From Micromonospora coerulea (lineage in GTDB: Bacteria > Actinomycetota > Actinomycetes > Mycobacteriales > Micromonosporaceae), in assembly GCF_016598485.1 (NCBI RefSeq), contig NZ_JAEMUW010000004.1:248001-312000 (forward strand): 64,000 nt of DNA. Direction: 5' to 3'. Below, one piece after another: positions 32,425-41,565 of the stretch. Both the position numbers and the translations under genes were made by a program. The notes under the pieces are model-generated. The model had not been told where the DNA came from, made no database searches, and worked only from the letters and a program-made list of their open reading frames with translations. How positions within the stretch are numbered: the first letter of the stretch is position 1; each line of letters begins with the position of its first letter.

Positions 32425-35141
32425 GTGTGGTCGAGGTGGCGCGGCGGGTGCGCGCGTACGGGGGCCACTTCCTGCTGCTCGCGGTGCTGACCCTGGTTAC
32501 CGCGCTGCTGATCACGGCGGTGCCCCGGGTCGCGGACCGGCTGACCGGCCAGGGGCTGCGGGAACACATGGCCGGCCAGCCGATGGCCCACCGGGAACTG
32601 CTCTACACCACGACGGAGGAGCCGGTCACGGGGCCGAACGCGGCGGTCGCCGGCACCCGGGCCGGCGAGCTGAACTCGCTCCAGCAGCGGATGCCGCCGG
32701 CCGTGCAGGGGTCGATCGGTGAGCGGTGGTACGCGGCGCGCACCGCCTTCGGGCGGCTCACGGGGCCCGACCTGAGCGCCGACAAGGGACTGGTCGACCT
32801 GAGCCTGCGCACGACGGGCGGGGTCCGGGAGGCGGCCAGCCTGGTCGAGGGCCGCTGGCCGGAGGCGGGTGTGACCGACGACGGGTCGGTCGAGCTGGCC
32901 CTCGCCGAGACGGTCACCCGCCCGCTCGGGCTGCGGCCCGGCAATCAGCTCCGGGTATCCATCCTGGACTCCTCTGGCAAGCCGCTGAACCGGAAGAAGA
33001 TCAGCCTGGTGGGCGTGTTCCGGCCGGCCGACCCGAGCGCTGGGGTCTGGGACGCGTTGCCGTCGCTGCTGCGGCTCACCCCGCCGGTGGGGGAGGGTCA
33101 GCCGTTCCTGATCGTCGGGGTGACCGCCGACCCCGGCATCGACGCGATGGCCGCCGCCGGTTGGCCGGTCGGCTTCGCCTGGCGGTACCGGATCGCGCCG
33201 GACCGGCTCACCCCCGGCCAGCTCGACGCGCTGATCGCCGGGTTGAGCACCCTGGAGCGCACCCGGCCGGCGGGCCTCTCCCTCACCCAGGGGGCGGACA
33301 TCCCGCTACGACGCTTCGCCGCGTCGCTCGCCGCCGCCCGTACGCTGCTCGCCGTCATCGCCGCCGGGCTGCTCGCCACCCTGGCCGGCCTGACCATTCT
33401 CGCCGCCCGGCTGGCGGCGCGCCGGCGCCGCGACGAATACGTGCTGTTGCGCGCCCGGGGCGGATCGACCGGGGCGGTGCTGCGCCGCGGGCTGGCCGAG
33501 TCGGCGCTGGTACTGCCGGCCGCGGCCGGCGCCGGCTGGCTGCTCGGCGGCCTGCTCCCCGGCGGCGGTTCGCAGCTGCGCGGGGTGCTGCTGGCCGCCG
33601 CGCTGGCGACGCTGGCCCTGCCGGTCTTCGCGCTGACCGGGCAGCGGGCCGCCGGTCGCGCCGACCTGATCGGCGCCCGCTCCACCGCGGTGCGGCTCAC
33701 CGCGGAGGTCAGCGTGCTCGGCGTGGCCGTGCTCGGGGCGTTCCTGCTGCGCCGCCGGGGGCTGGCCCTCGGCGGCTCGGTGGATCCGCTGCTGGTGTCC
33801 GTGCCGGTGCTGCTGGCGATCGCCGCGGCACTGCTCGCGCTGCGCGCGTACCCGTTGCCGTTGCGGCTGCTCAGCCGGGCCGCCGCCCGGGCGCGGGGCA
33901 GCGTCGCCTTCCTCGGTACCGCCCGAGCCGGCCGGGCCGCCGCGACCGCGCCGCTGGTGGTGGTCGTGCTGGCCGTCGCGACGGCCGCGTTCTGCGCCGT
34001 GGTGGCCGCCGGTATCGAGGCGGGCCGGGACCGGGCCGCCTCCCGGGCCGTCCCAGGGGACGTGCTGGTGGACGGGGAGCGGTTCGCGCCGGACACCACC
34101 ACCGCGCTGGCCGCGCTGCCCGGCGTCCGGGCGGTCGCCCCGCTGCTGGTCGAGCCGGGGCAGCGGCCGTACGCCGACGCCACGGGCCGGTTCGGCGGGG
34201 TCGGCGAGACCCAGGTCCTGCTGGTCGACAGCGCCACCTTCGCGTCGGTCGCCCGCCGCCCCGGGATCACCGTCCCCGACGTGCCGGCCGCCGTCGGTGA
34301 CGGCTCGACGCCGCTGCCGGCGCTGGTCTCCCCGGCGCTCGCCGCGGACCTCGCCGATGCCGGGCTCGCCGACGCCGCGGGCCGGCGACCGGCCTGGCTC
34401 GACGTCCAGGGCAACCGGCTGCCGGTGCGGATGGCGCGTACCGTCGACGAGTTCCCGCTGATCGACCGGGCCACCGAACGTTTCGTGGTGGTGCCCTGGC
34501 CGGCGCTGCCCGCGGGCAGCCCGCATCCCCTGGTCCCCACCGGTTTCGTGCTGGCCGGTGACGGCGTCGACGCCGCCGAGGTGAGCCGGGTGGTCGACGA
34601 GGGGCAGCGGCGCTACCAGCGCGAGGGGGTAGTCACCGGCGGGGAACGGCCCCGCGCGCCGGAGGTGCGCACCTGGTCGGCGGTGCGGGCGGAGCTGGGC
34701 GGCAGCGGGGTGAACGGGCTGCTGGTCTTCGGCTTCACCATCGGCGCCGTCGGCGGCGCCGCGCTGGGCCTGCTCGCGCTGGCGTTCGCGGTGCTGGCCG
34801 GGGCGCGTGGCCGAGGCCAGGTGCTGTCCCGGCTGCGGACCATGGGGTTGTCCCGCCGGCAGTGGCGAGGGCTGCTGCTGGTCGAGCTGACCCCGCTGGT
34901 GCTGGTCTCGGTGCTCACCGGCGCGCTGGTCGGCGCGCTGCTGCCGCTGCTGTTGACGCCCGTGCTCGGCCTGCCCGCCTTCACCGGGGGCGCGGCGGTG
35001 CGGGTGCGTTTCGAACCCGGTCTGGTCGCCGGCGTGCTCGGGCTGGCGGTGCTGGCCCTCGGTTTCGCGGTCGCCGTGGAGGCCCTGAACAACCGTCGGA
35101 TGCGCCTCGGTGAGGTGCTCCGGCTCGGAGAGGAGAGCTGA
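32421..35141 (+). CDS. Large FtsX-type ABC transporter permease (second)
   Basis: 906 residues from ATG 32421, overlapping the first permease by ATGA. A first transmembrane helix (YGGHFLLLAVLTLVTALLITAV) and a large extracytoplasmic domain are followed by FtsX helices (about 300-390, with AARRRRDEYVLLRARGGS at the cytoplasmic loop), further helix pairs, and a final FtsX domain (from ~770: VFGFTIGAVGGAALGLLALAF and after). It has the same plan as its upstream neighbour, so they probably form a heterodimeric permease. The substrate is unknown; possible classes are lipids, lipoproteins or hydrophobic peptides. Confidence 0.85.
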   Translation: MSVVEVARRVRAYGGHFLLLAVLTLVTALLITAVPRVADRLTGQGLREHMAGQPMAHRELLYTTTEEPVTGPNAAVAGTRAGELNSLQQRMPPAVQGSIGERWYAARTAFGRLTGPDLSADKGLVDLSLRTTGGVREAASLVEGRWPEAGVTDDGSVELALAETVTRPLGLRPGNQLRVSILDSSGKPLNRKKISLVGVFRPADPSAGVWDALPSLLRLTPPVGEGQPFLIVGVTADPGIDAMAAAGWPVGFAWRYRIAPDRLTPGQLDALIAGLSTLERTRPAGLSLTQGADIPLRRFAASLAAARTLLAVIAAGLLATLAGLTILAARLAARRRRDEYVLLRARGGSTGAVLRRGLAESALVLPAAAGAGWLLGGLLPGGGSQLRGVLLAAALATLALPVFALTGQRAAGRADLIGARSTAVRLTAEVSVLGVAVLGAFLLRRRGLALGGSVDPLLVSVPVLLAIAAALLALRAYPLPLRLLSRAAARARGSVAFLGTARAGRAAATAPLVVVVLAVATAAFCAVVAAGIEAGRDRAASRAVPGDVLVDGERFAPDTTTALAALPGVRAVAPLLVEPGQRPYADATGRFGGVGETQVLLVDSATFASVARRPGITVPDVPAAVGDGSTPLPALVSPALAADLADAGLADAAGRRPAWLDVQGNRLPVRMARTVDEFPLIDRATERFVVVPWPALPAGSPHPLVPTGFVLAGDGVDAAEVSRVVDEGQRRYQREGVVTGGERPRAPEVRTWSAVRAELGGSGVNGLLVFGFTIGAVGGAALGLLALAFAVLAGARGRGQVLSRLRTMGLSRRQWRGLLLVELTPLVLVSVLTGALVGALLPLLLTPVLGLPAFTGGAAVRVRFEPGLVAGVLGLAVLALGFAVAVEALNNRRMRLGEVLRLGEES

Positions 35142-35142
35142 G

Positions 35143-36135
35143 ATGACAGCCACCGCCGAGGCGTCCGCCGTACCGGACCTGGCCACCCTGCAACAGCGGG
35201 CCGCGCAGCGCGCGGCCGAGCGAGCGGGCGGGCAGGACCGGCTGCGCGGACACATCGTCTGCGACGGCCTGGTCCGGATCTTCAAGACCGAGGGGGTGGA
35301 GGTGGTCGCCCTGCAGGGGCTCGACCTGGTCATCGACCGGGGCGAGCTGGTCGCGATCGTGGGCGCCTCCGGCTCGGGCAAGTCGACCCTGCTGAACATC
35401 CTCTCCGGGCTGGACACGCCCACCGCCGGCATCGCCCGGGTCGCCGAGTACGACCTGCTCGCCCTGTCGAACCGGCGTCGGCTCAGCTACCGGCGGCGGA
35501 TGGTCGGCTTCGTCTGGCAGCAGACCGGCCGCAACCTGCTGCCGTACCTGACCGCGCGGGAGAACGTGGAGCTGCCGATGAAGCTGGCTGGCGGCCGGTC
35601 CCGCCGGGCCCGCCGGGAGCGGGCCCGCGAGCTGCTCGAACTGGTCGGCGTCGGCCACTGCGCGGACCGGCGGCCGGGTCAGCTGAGCGGCGGCGAGCAG
35701 CAGCGCTGCGCCGTGGCGGTGGCGGTGGCCAACGACCCGGAGGTGCTCTTCGCCGACGAACCGACCGGTGAGCTGGACGAGGCCACCGGCGCCGAGGTCT
35801 TCGCCGCGCTGCGCACCATCAACGCCGAGCTGGGCGTGACCATCGTGGTGGTCACCCACGACCACGCCGTGGCCAGCCAGGTCCGCCGGACGGTCGCGAT
35901 CCGCGACGGCCGGACCGCCTCCGAGGTACGCCGCACCGCCCGGATCACCGCGGACGGCAGCACCGAGCTGGTCAGCGAGGAGTACGCGGTGCTGGACCGG
36001 ACCGGCCGGATGCAGCTGCCGGCGCCCTTCGTCGACGCGCTGGCCCTGCGCGACCGGGTCCGGCTCAACCTGGAACCCGACCACGTCGAGGTGCGGCCCG
36101 GTGACCGGGCGCACGGCGAACGGAGTGAGGTATGA
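35143..36135 (+). CDS. ABC transporter ATPase (first, with N- and C-terminal extensions)
   Basis: 330 residues from ATG 35143, with AGGAG immediately upstream and the preceding stop only 1 bp before. About 40 residues precede the ATPase core. Walker A is GASGSGKST, the Q loop is in GFVWQQTGRNL, the signature is LSGGEQQRCAVA, Walker B is VLFADEPTGELD, and the H loop is VVVTHDHA. A ~80-residue C-terminal extension follows (RRTARITADGSTELVSEEYAVLDRTG), which resembles a regulatory or swivel domain. Sequence around Walker A and the D loop is of the MacB/LolD type, as expected for FtsX permeases. The next ATPase starts inside its stop. Confidence 0.92.
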   Translation: MTATAEASAVPDLATLQQRAAQRAAERAGGQDRLRGHIVCDGLVRIFKTEGVEVVALQGLDLVIDRGELVAIVGASGSGKSTLLNILSGLDTPTAGIARVAEYDLLALSNRRRLSYRRRMVGFVWQQTGRNLLPYLTARENVELPMKLAGGRSRRARRERARELLELVGVGHCADRRPGQLSGGEQQRCAVAVAVANDPEVLFADEPTGELDEATGAEVFAALRTINAELGVTIVVVTHDHAVASQVRRTVAIRDGRTASEVRRTARITADGSTELVSEEYAVLDRTGRMQLPAPFVDALALRDRVRLNLEPDHVEVRPGDRAHGERSEV

Positions 36136-36851
36136 CCGAGCAGCTGTCCGCGACCCCCGCGCGCGCGGCCACCACCGACGAGGTGGTCCGGGTCGACGGG
36201 GTGAGCCGTACCTTCGGCCGGGGCGAGCACGCGGTGCACGCCGTCCGGGACGTGTCGTTCTCCGCCGGGCGGGGTGAGCTGGTCGCGGTGCGCGGCCGCT
36301 CCGGTGCCGGCAAGACCACCCTGCTCAACCTGGTCGGCGGGCTGGACCGGCCGGACTCGGGTCGGGTGCGGGTGGCCGGGCACGACGTGACGGCCGCCGG
36401 TGAGCGGGAACTGCTGCGGCTGCGCCGGGGCACGGTCGGTTTCGTGTTCCAGACCTTCGGCCTCGTGCCGATCCTGTCTGCGGCGGAGAACGTCGGGGTG
36501 CCGCTGCGGCTGGCCCGGGTGCCGGCGGCCGAGCGGGAGCAGCGGGTCGCCGTCCTGCTGGAGCTGGTCGGGCTGGGCGGGCACGCCGCGCAGCGCCCGT
36601 ACGAGCTCTCCGGCGGCCAGCAGCAGCGGGTGGCGGTGGCCCGCGCCCTGGCGAACGAGCCGGACCTGCTGATCGCCGACGAGCCCACCGGTCAGCTCGA
36701 CTCGGAGACCGGCCGGTCGATCATGGACCTGCTCCGGGCGGTGGTGCACGCCCGCGGCATGACGGCGCTGGTCGCCACCCACGACCCGGCGTTGATCGAG
36801 CTGGCCGACCGCACCCTGACCCTGCGCGACGGCCGCCTGGTCGACGACTGA
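36132..36851 (+). CDS. ABC transporter ATPase (second)
   Basis: 239 residues overlapping the previous ATPase by ATGA. Walker A is RGRSGAGKTT, the Q loop is GFVFQTFGLVPILSA, the signature is LSGGQQQRVAVARALANEP, Walker B is LLIADEPTGQLDS and the H loop is ATHDPA. This is a plain LolD/MacB-type ATPase. With the first ATPase it could form a heterodimer driving two permeases. The operon of two permeases and two ATPases is self-contained, with no substrate-binding protein, typical of exporters rather than importers. Confidence 0.93.
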   Translation: MTEQLSATPARAATTDEVVRVDGVSRTFGRGEHAVHAVRDVSFSAGRGELVAVRGRSGAGKTTLLNLVGGLDRPDSGRVRVAGHDVTAAGERELLRLRRGTVGFVFQTFGLVPILSAAENVGVPLRLARVPAAEREQRVAVLLELVGLGGHAAQRPYELSGGQQQRVAVARALANEPDLLIADEPTGQLDSETGRSIMDLLRAVVHARGMTALVATHDPALIELADRTLTLRDGRLVDD

Positions 36852-36887
36852 CACCTCGCCGGGCGCGGGCGTGCACCGGGGCGCCGT

Positions 36888-37340
36888 TCAGAGCGCCAGC
36901 TTCATCCCCTCGTGGCTGGCGACGAAGCCCAGGTTGCGATAGAAGCGGTGCGCGTCCGCGCGGGTCTTGTCCGTGGTGAGCTGCACCAGCGCGCAGCCGC
37001 GCTGCCGGGCCTGGTCGATGGCCCAGGCCATCATCTCCCGGCCGAGCCCCCGGCCCCGCACGTCCGACCGCACCCGGACCGACTCGATCAGCGAACGCTC
37101 CGCGCCGTGCCGGCCCAGGCCCGGGATGTACGTGATCTGCATGCAGCCGACCAGCTCGCCGCCGACGTCGGCGACGACCAGGTGGTTGCGCGGGTCGGCG
37201 GCGATGTCGGCGAACGCCTTCTCGTACGCCTCGTCGACCTCGGTGAAGTCGCGGGCCTTGCCCAGCACGTCGTCGGCGAGCAGGGCGATGATGGCGGGCA
37301 GATCGGCGCGGACGGCGTCCCGGAAGATCACGTCGGTCAT
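36888..37340 (-). CDS. GNAT acetyltransferase
   Basis: 150 residues from ATG 37338-37340. An acetyl-CoA binding loop is visible (IESVRVRSDVRGRGLGREMMAWAI), together with LVQLTTDKTRADAHRFYRNLGFVASHEGMKL, the C-terminal GNAT signature with a Tyr general acid. A preceding ESVRV strand and Q/T region fit the aminoglycoside-like or YitI-type subgroup. It faces the K+ channel gene divergently with a 72-bp gap. The substrate cannot be named. Confidence 0.9.
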   Translation of the reverse strand: MTDVIFRDAVRADLPAIIALLADDVLGKARDFTEVDEAYEKAFADIAADPRNHLVVADVGGELVGCMQITYIPGLGRHGAERSLIESVRVRSDVRGRGLGREMMAWAIDQARQRGCALVQLTTDKTRADAHRFYRNLGFVASHEGMKLAL

Positions 37341-37412
37341 CCCGGCAGCCTGACACAGCGACACCGGGCGATGTGCGGGCGTCCCTTGCCGGCACGGGGC
37401 AGCATGTGCGCC

Positions 37413-37925
37413 ATGGAGCTCCTGCTGCTGCCGTTCCGCTGGATCTACCGGGGTCTCGTCTGGTTCGCCAACTCGCCGCGCACGCTCATCACGTCGTACC
37501 TGTTGATGATCGTGGTGGCGGGCATCCTGTACAGCCACGCCGAGCGCAAGAGCGCCGCCGACTCCGTCTGGTGGGCGGTGGTCACCGCCTCCACGGTCGG
37601 GTACGGCGACATTTCGCCGACCACCTTCGAGGGGCGGTTCCTCGCCGCCCTGCTCATCTCCACCATGGTGCTGCTGGTCATCCCGCTGATCACCGCGCAC
37701 TTCGCCAGCCGGCTGATCGTCGACGACGACGCCTTCGAGCACTCCGAGCAGGAGGAGCTCAAGGCCGACATCCGGCGGATGCGCGCGCTGGTGGAGGAGT
37801 TGGCCGCCCGGCAGGGCATCGAGGTGCCACAGCCGCAGGGCCGGCCGCCGCTCAACGCGCCGGACAGCGAAGCCCCTCTCTGGGAACGGTCAACGAGATC
37901 AAATAGGCGTCGACGGCGGCGCTGA
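37413..37925 (+). CDS. Two-TM potassium channel family protein
   Basis: 170 residues from ATG 37413 (an in-frame ATG at 37404 is also possible). A transmembrane helix around 25-40 is followed by the pore region with the canonical selectivity filter TVGYGD at 61-66, then a second helix (about 75-98, FLAALLISTMVLLVIPLI). A charged helix follows (SEQEELKADIRRMRALVEELAARQGIEV), which could oligomerise. The last ~25 residues end with an Arg run and overlap, on the opposite strand, the coding end of the lipoprotein peptidase. It is probably a KcsA-like tetrameric channel without ligand domain. Confidence 0.9.
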   Translation: MELLLLPFRWIYRGLVWFANSPRTLITSYLLMIVVAGILYSHAERKSAADSVWWAVVTASTVGYGDISPTTFEGRFLAALLISTMVLLVIPLITAHFASRLIVDDDAFEHSEQEELKADIRRMRALVEELAARQGIEVPQPQGRPPLNAPDSEAPLWERSTRSNRRRRRR

Positions 37926-39441
37926 TGCAGGCGGTCTGCGGGTACGCCGTGTGCCCCTCGCCCTCCCAGGTCAGCACCCGGCCGACACCGAGCATCGAGG
38001 CCAGCGCGGCGGTCTGCTCGTAGGGCGTGGCCGGGTCGCCGGTGGTGCCGACCACCACGATCGGCGGCGCGCCGGCCGCCCTGCCGGTCGGGTACGGGTC
38101 GCGCGCGCCGGGCCACTCCACGCAGGCGAGCATGCCCACGGCGAGCGCCGGGCCGAAGAGCGGGTACTTCTGCCGCCACTGGGACTGGAGCTCGCGGATC
38201 CGTTCCCGGGTCGGCTTCTCCGTCTCGTCGGCGCAGTTCACCGCCAGGTTGGCGTCGAAGAGGTTGGAGTAGTGGCCGTCGTCCTCGCGGCCGGCGTACG
38301 CGTCGGCCAGCTTGAACACCCCGGTCGGGTCGCCGCCCTGGAGCCGGTCGATGGCCTGGGCCAGCTCCTGCCACCCCGGCTCGGTGTAGAGCGAGGAGAT
38401 CACCGCGTAGAAGACCCAGCCGGCGGTGGCCTCCCGCCCGTCCCCGCCCCGGACCGGGGAGACCGTCGCCTTGTCGATGGCGGCGGTGACGGCGCCCCGG
38501 GCGTCGGGAGCGATCGGGCAGCGGCCGGCGTTCGCGGCGCACCACCGGGTGAAGTTGTCGAACGCCCGCTCGAAGCCCTTCGCCTGGCTCTCCGACCCGG
38601 CGATCAGCTGCTGCTGCGGGTCCACCGCGCCGTCGAGCACCAGCGCCCGTACCCGCTCGGGATAGAGCTGCGCGTAGGTCGCGCCGAGCAGGGTGCCGTA
38701 CGAGTAGCCGAGGTAGGTCAGCTTCTCGTCGCCGACCGCCGCGCGCACCGCGTCGATGTCCCGGGCCGCCTGCTCGGTGCCGTAGAGCGGGAGCTGCTCG
38801 CCGTACTTGTCGCCGCAGCGCTGACCGATCCGCCTGTTCAGCCCGACGAAGCCGTCGAAGGCGGCCTGGCTCTCCGGATCCGGGTCGTAGCCGAAGCTGG
38901 CGTCCAGGTCGGCGTCGGGGATGCACTTGACCGGGCTGGACCGGGACACCCCGCGCGGGTCGAAGCCGACGATGTCGAAGCGGTCGGTGATGGCGGCCGG
39001 CAGCCCGCCGAACGCCGGGCCGAAGGAGAGGTAGACGGCGGTGTCCACCCCGGACGCGCCGGGACCACCCGGGTTGATCACCAGCGAGCCGATCCGGTCG
39101 CGCTGCTTGTCCGACCGGATGCGCAGCAGCGCGATCTCGAACGTCTCCCCGGCGCCGGGTCCTGCCGTCGCGCCGGTCGCGGCGCCGCTGCCCCAGTTCC
39201 GGGGTACGGCGATCCGGGCGCACTCGTAGCGCATCCCCGATGCGCCCCGGCCGACCAGCTCGTCGGGCACCTCCGGGCAGGCCCGCCAGGTCGGCGCGCT
39301 GCCGGGGGCGGCCGCCTCGCCCTGGCTCTCGGTCCGCGGGGCGAACGCCGGCAGCGTGCAGCCGGCGGTGAGCACCACGGCCGCGGCGAACCCGGCCAGG
39401 GTCGGGCGGACCCGGCGGATCCGGTCGGAGAAGCGGGTCAC
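37852..39441 (-). CDS. Lipoprotein alpha/beta-hydrolase, tripeptidyl-aminopeptidase type (S33)
   Basis: 529 residues from GTG 39441. A Tat-like or Sec signal with lipobox LTAGC (Cys at 28) anchors it to the membrane. The alpha/beta-hydrolase domain has the nucleophile in LGYSYGTLLGAT near residue 247, with NPGGPGASG as the oxyanion-type loop. The C-terminal TAP-like region holds GTTGDPATPY (Asp) and GEGHTAYPQTACI (His). Together this is the SlpD/SlpE-type tripeptidyl peptidase family. It ends 74 bp inside the K+ channel gene on the other strand, which is unusual. It is probably an extracellular aminopeptidase. Confidence 0.92.
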   Translation of the reverse strand: MTRFSDRIRRVRPTLAGFAAAVVLTAGCTLPAFAPRTESQGEAAAPGSAPTWRACPEVPDELVGRGASGMRYECARIAVPRNWGSGAATGATAGPGAGETFEIALLRIRSDKQRDRIGSLVINPGGPGASGVDTAVYLSFGPAFGGLPAAITDRFDIVGFDPRGVSRSSPVKCIPDADLDASFGYDPDPESQAAFDGFVGLNRRIGQRCGDKYGEQLPLYGTEQAARDIDAVRAAVGDEKLTYLGYSYGTLLGATYAQLYPERVRALVLDGAVDPQQQLIAGSESQAKGFERAFDNFTRWCAANAGRCPIAPDARGAVTAAIDKATVSPVRGGDGREATAGWVFYAVISSLYTEPGWQELAQAIDRLQGGDPTGVFKLADAYAGREDDGHYSNLFDANLAVNCADETEKPTRERIRELQSQWRQKYPLFGPALAVGMLACVEWPGARDPYPTGRAAGAPPIVVVGTTGDPATPYEQTAALASMLGVGRVLTWEGEGHTAYPQTACISAAVDAYLISLTVPREGLRCPAR

Positions 39442-39475
39442 GTGGGAGCCTTCCGTGATCGGGTCGACGGCCAGG

Positions 39476-40588
39476 CTACGCCGGGCCCGGGGCGCTGCCG
39501 ACGGTTGCCGCCGGATCGCCGCGCAGCACCTGGTCCACGTCGTAGCGGATCGGGCGCTCCAGCTGGTCGTACCGGCAGGAGCGGGGGTCGCGGTCGGGCC
39601 GCCAGCGGACGAACTGGGCGGTGTGCCGCAGCCGGTCGCCCTCCATCGCGTCGTAGCCGACCTCGACCACCAGCTCGGGGCGCAGCGGCTCCCATTCGAG
39701 GTTCTTGGTGCCGGTCCACCGGCTCACCCCGCCCGGGATGCGCTGGCCCCGCTCGTGGTCGCCGTGCACCCACGGGTGGTCGCCGCCGACGTCCCGGTAC
39801 GGCTCCAGCTCCGTCAGCAGTTCCTTGCGGCGGGCGGCGGTGAACGACGAGCTGACCCCGATGTGGTGCAGCACGCCGGCGTCGTCGTAGAGGCCGAGCA
39901 GCAGCGAGCCGACCACCGGGCCGGACTTGTGCCAGCGGAAGCCGGCCACCACGGCGTCGGCGGTGCGGGCATGCTTGACCTTGAACATCAGCCGCTTGCC
40001 CGGCTCGTACGGCAGGTCGGCCGGCTTGACGATCAGGCCGTCCAGCCCGGCGCCCTCGAAGACGTCGAACCAGCGCCGCGCCGTCTCCGGGTCGGTGGTC
40101 ACCTGGGTGACGTGCACGGGCGGGCGGACCTTGGCCAGCGCCTGCTCCAACCGCGCCCGGCGCGCGGGATAGGGCTGGTCGAGCAGCGACTCGTCGTCGA
40201 TGGCGAGCAGGTCGAAGGCGACGAAGTCGGCGGGGGTGGTCTCGGCGAGCAGCTTCACCCGGGAGGCCGCCGGGTGGATGCGCTGGGCGAGCAGCTCGAA
40301 GTCGAGTCGAGGCTGGCCCCCGGGGCCGTCCCGGCGGATCACGATCAGCTCGCCGTCGACCGCGCACCGGGCCGGCAGCTGCGCGCGGGCCTGCTCGACC
40401 ACCTCGGGGAAGTAGCGGGTCATCGTCTTGCCGCCCCGGCTGGCCAGCTCGACGGAGTCACCATCGCGGAAGATGATGCAGCGGAAGCCGTCCCACTTCG
40501 GCTCGTAGGTCATGCCGGGGGCGGTGGGGAGCTGGGGCACGCTCTTGGCCAGCATCGGTTCGACCGGGGGGTTGATCGGCAGGTCCAC
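39476..40588 (-). CDS. ATP-dependent DNA ligase (LigD ligase domain)
   Basis: 370 residues from GTG 40588. The adenylation motif I is PKWDGFRCIIF with the active-site Lys near residue 31. Motif III is ELIVIRRDGPGGQPRLDFELLAQRIH. Motif IV is GLDGLIVKPADLPYEPGKR and motif V/VI is MFKVKHARTADAVVAG. The C-terminal OB domain follows. It joins double-strand breaks with Ku and the polymerase in NHEJ, or acts in other repair. The gene faces away from a small Zn-ribbon-like ORF and is 10 kb from the LigD polymerase gene. Confidence 0.94.
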   Translation of the reverse strand: MDLPINPPVEPMLAKSVPQLPTAPGMTYEPKWDGFRCIIFRDGDSVELASRGGKTMTRYFPEVVEQARAQLPARCAVDGELIVIRRDGPGGQPRLDFELLAQRIHPAASRVKLLAETTPADFVAFDLLAIDDESLLDQPYPARRARLEQALAKVRPPVHVTQVTTDPETARRWFDVFEGAGLDGLIVKPADLPYEPGKRLMFKVKHARTADAVVAGFRWHKSGPVVGSLLLGLYDDAGVLHHIGVSSSFTAARRKELLTELEPYRDVGGDHPWVHGDHERGQRIPGGVSRWTGTKNLEWEPLRPELVVEVGYDAMEGDRLRHTAQFVRWRPDRDPRSCRYDQLERPIRYDVDQVLRGDPAATVGSAPGPA

Positions 40589-40723
40589 GGCGACCAGTCA
40601 ATCAGACGGGGCTGACAGTCGTGAGGCAGATCACCGCCGGTGCGGGGCGGCGTGTCCCCGCTCGGGCCCGTTCGTCACCCGCGCGCGGATGATGAAACCG
40701 CAGGTCAGAGCTACCTTCGCCGG

Positions 40724-40936
40724 GTGCGGGAGTGGGTGTGTGGCTGCTGCGGGCGGTGGCGGGTCAGCGTGGAACTGATCCGTGGCCGGTACCGCTACCG
40801 GCTGGCGCACCGCTACCGGCCGGAGTTCGGCGGCGGCACCAACGTCGTCGGCGAGGTCGCCACCGTGGCCGAGCTGGCGGAGCTGCTGCGCCGGCACGCC
40901 CCGGTCGACCTGGCCGACCTGCGCGAGGCCGCCTGA
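40724..40936 (+). CDS. Small conserved protein with CGCC motif
   Basis: About 70 residues from a GTG at 40724 (MREWVCGCCGRWRVSVELIRGRYRY). The N-terminal cysteine cluster CGCC suggests metal binding, and the rest is compact and basic/aliphatic. A longer start at 40640 is possible but the added residues have no coding character. I do not recognise a named family. It lies between two minus-strand genes and starts 136 bp from the ligase gene. Confidence 0.55.
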   Translation: MREWVCGCCGRWRVSVELIRGRYRYRLAHRYRPEFGGGTNVVGEVATVAELAELLRRHAPVDLADLREAA

Positions 40937-40987
40937 GCCAGGGTCGGCTCCGCGCCGGCCGGCCGCTCGGACCCGCTGTCTGCGGGC

Positions 40988-41482
40988 TCAGGCGTCGCTG
41001 CGCGCGGGACTGACCAGCGACTTCTCCAGTACGGCCAACCGGATGCCGTGCGGGTCCGCCCGGTGTGCCACGATCCGGTAGCCGTGCCGGTGGTACAGCC
41101 GCAGGTTCTCCGCGCTCTCCGCGCCGGTGAACAGCGCGCACCGGTCCGCCCGCCCCGCGCAGGCCGCCTCGATCGCGGCGAGCAGCCGCCCGCCGACGCC
41201 CCGGCCCTGCTGGTCGGGGGCCACCGAGAGCCGGCCGACGTGCGCGGTGCCCCCGTCGAGCTCAGCCCGCACCGAGCCGACCAGCCGTCCACCGACCCGG
41301 GCCGCCAGCACCGTCGCCGGCCCGGCCAGCGCGGCGCGTACCTCGTCGAGGGTCTCGGTCAGCGGCGGCAGGAACAGGTCGCCGTAGCGCCGCGCCTCGA
41401 CCAGGTACGCGGCGCGCTGCACGGTCAGGATCTCGCCGGCGTCCGCGACGCTGGCCGGGACGATCGCCACCCGCTCGGTCAC
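40988..41482 (-). CDS. GNAT acetyltransferase
   Basis: 164 residues from GTG 41482. The acetyl-CoA loop is VGRLSVAPDQQGRGVGGRLLAAIEAA and the C-terminal block is SAENLRLYHRHGYRIVAHR with the conserved Tyr. The N-terminal half (ERVAIVPASVADAGEILTVQRAAY) is standard GNAT. Nothing in the sequence names the substrate. It is divergent from the DUF1990 gene with an 83-bp gap. Confidence 0.9.
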   Translation of the reverse strand: MTERVAIVPASVADAGEILTVQRAAYLVEARRYGDLFLPPLTETLDEVRAALAGPATVLAARVGGRLVGSVRAELDGGTAHVGRLSVAPDQQGRGVGGRLLAAIEAACAGRADRCALFTGAESAENLRLYHRHGYRIVAHRADPHGIRLAVLEKSLVSPARSDA

Positions 41483-41565
41483 CCGCCCAGCTCACCACAG
41501 CGGCCCGCGCCCGCGGCGGGCGGCCCGCCCACGCCGGCCGTACGCTGGCGGGGTCCGACTCGACC

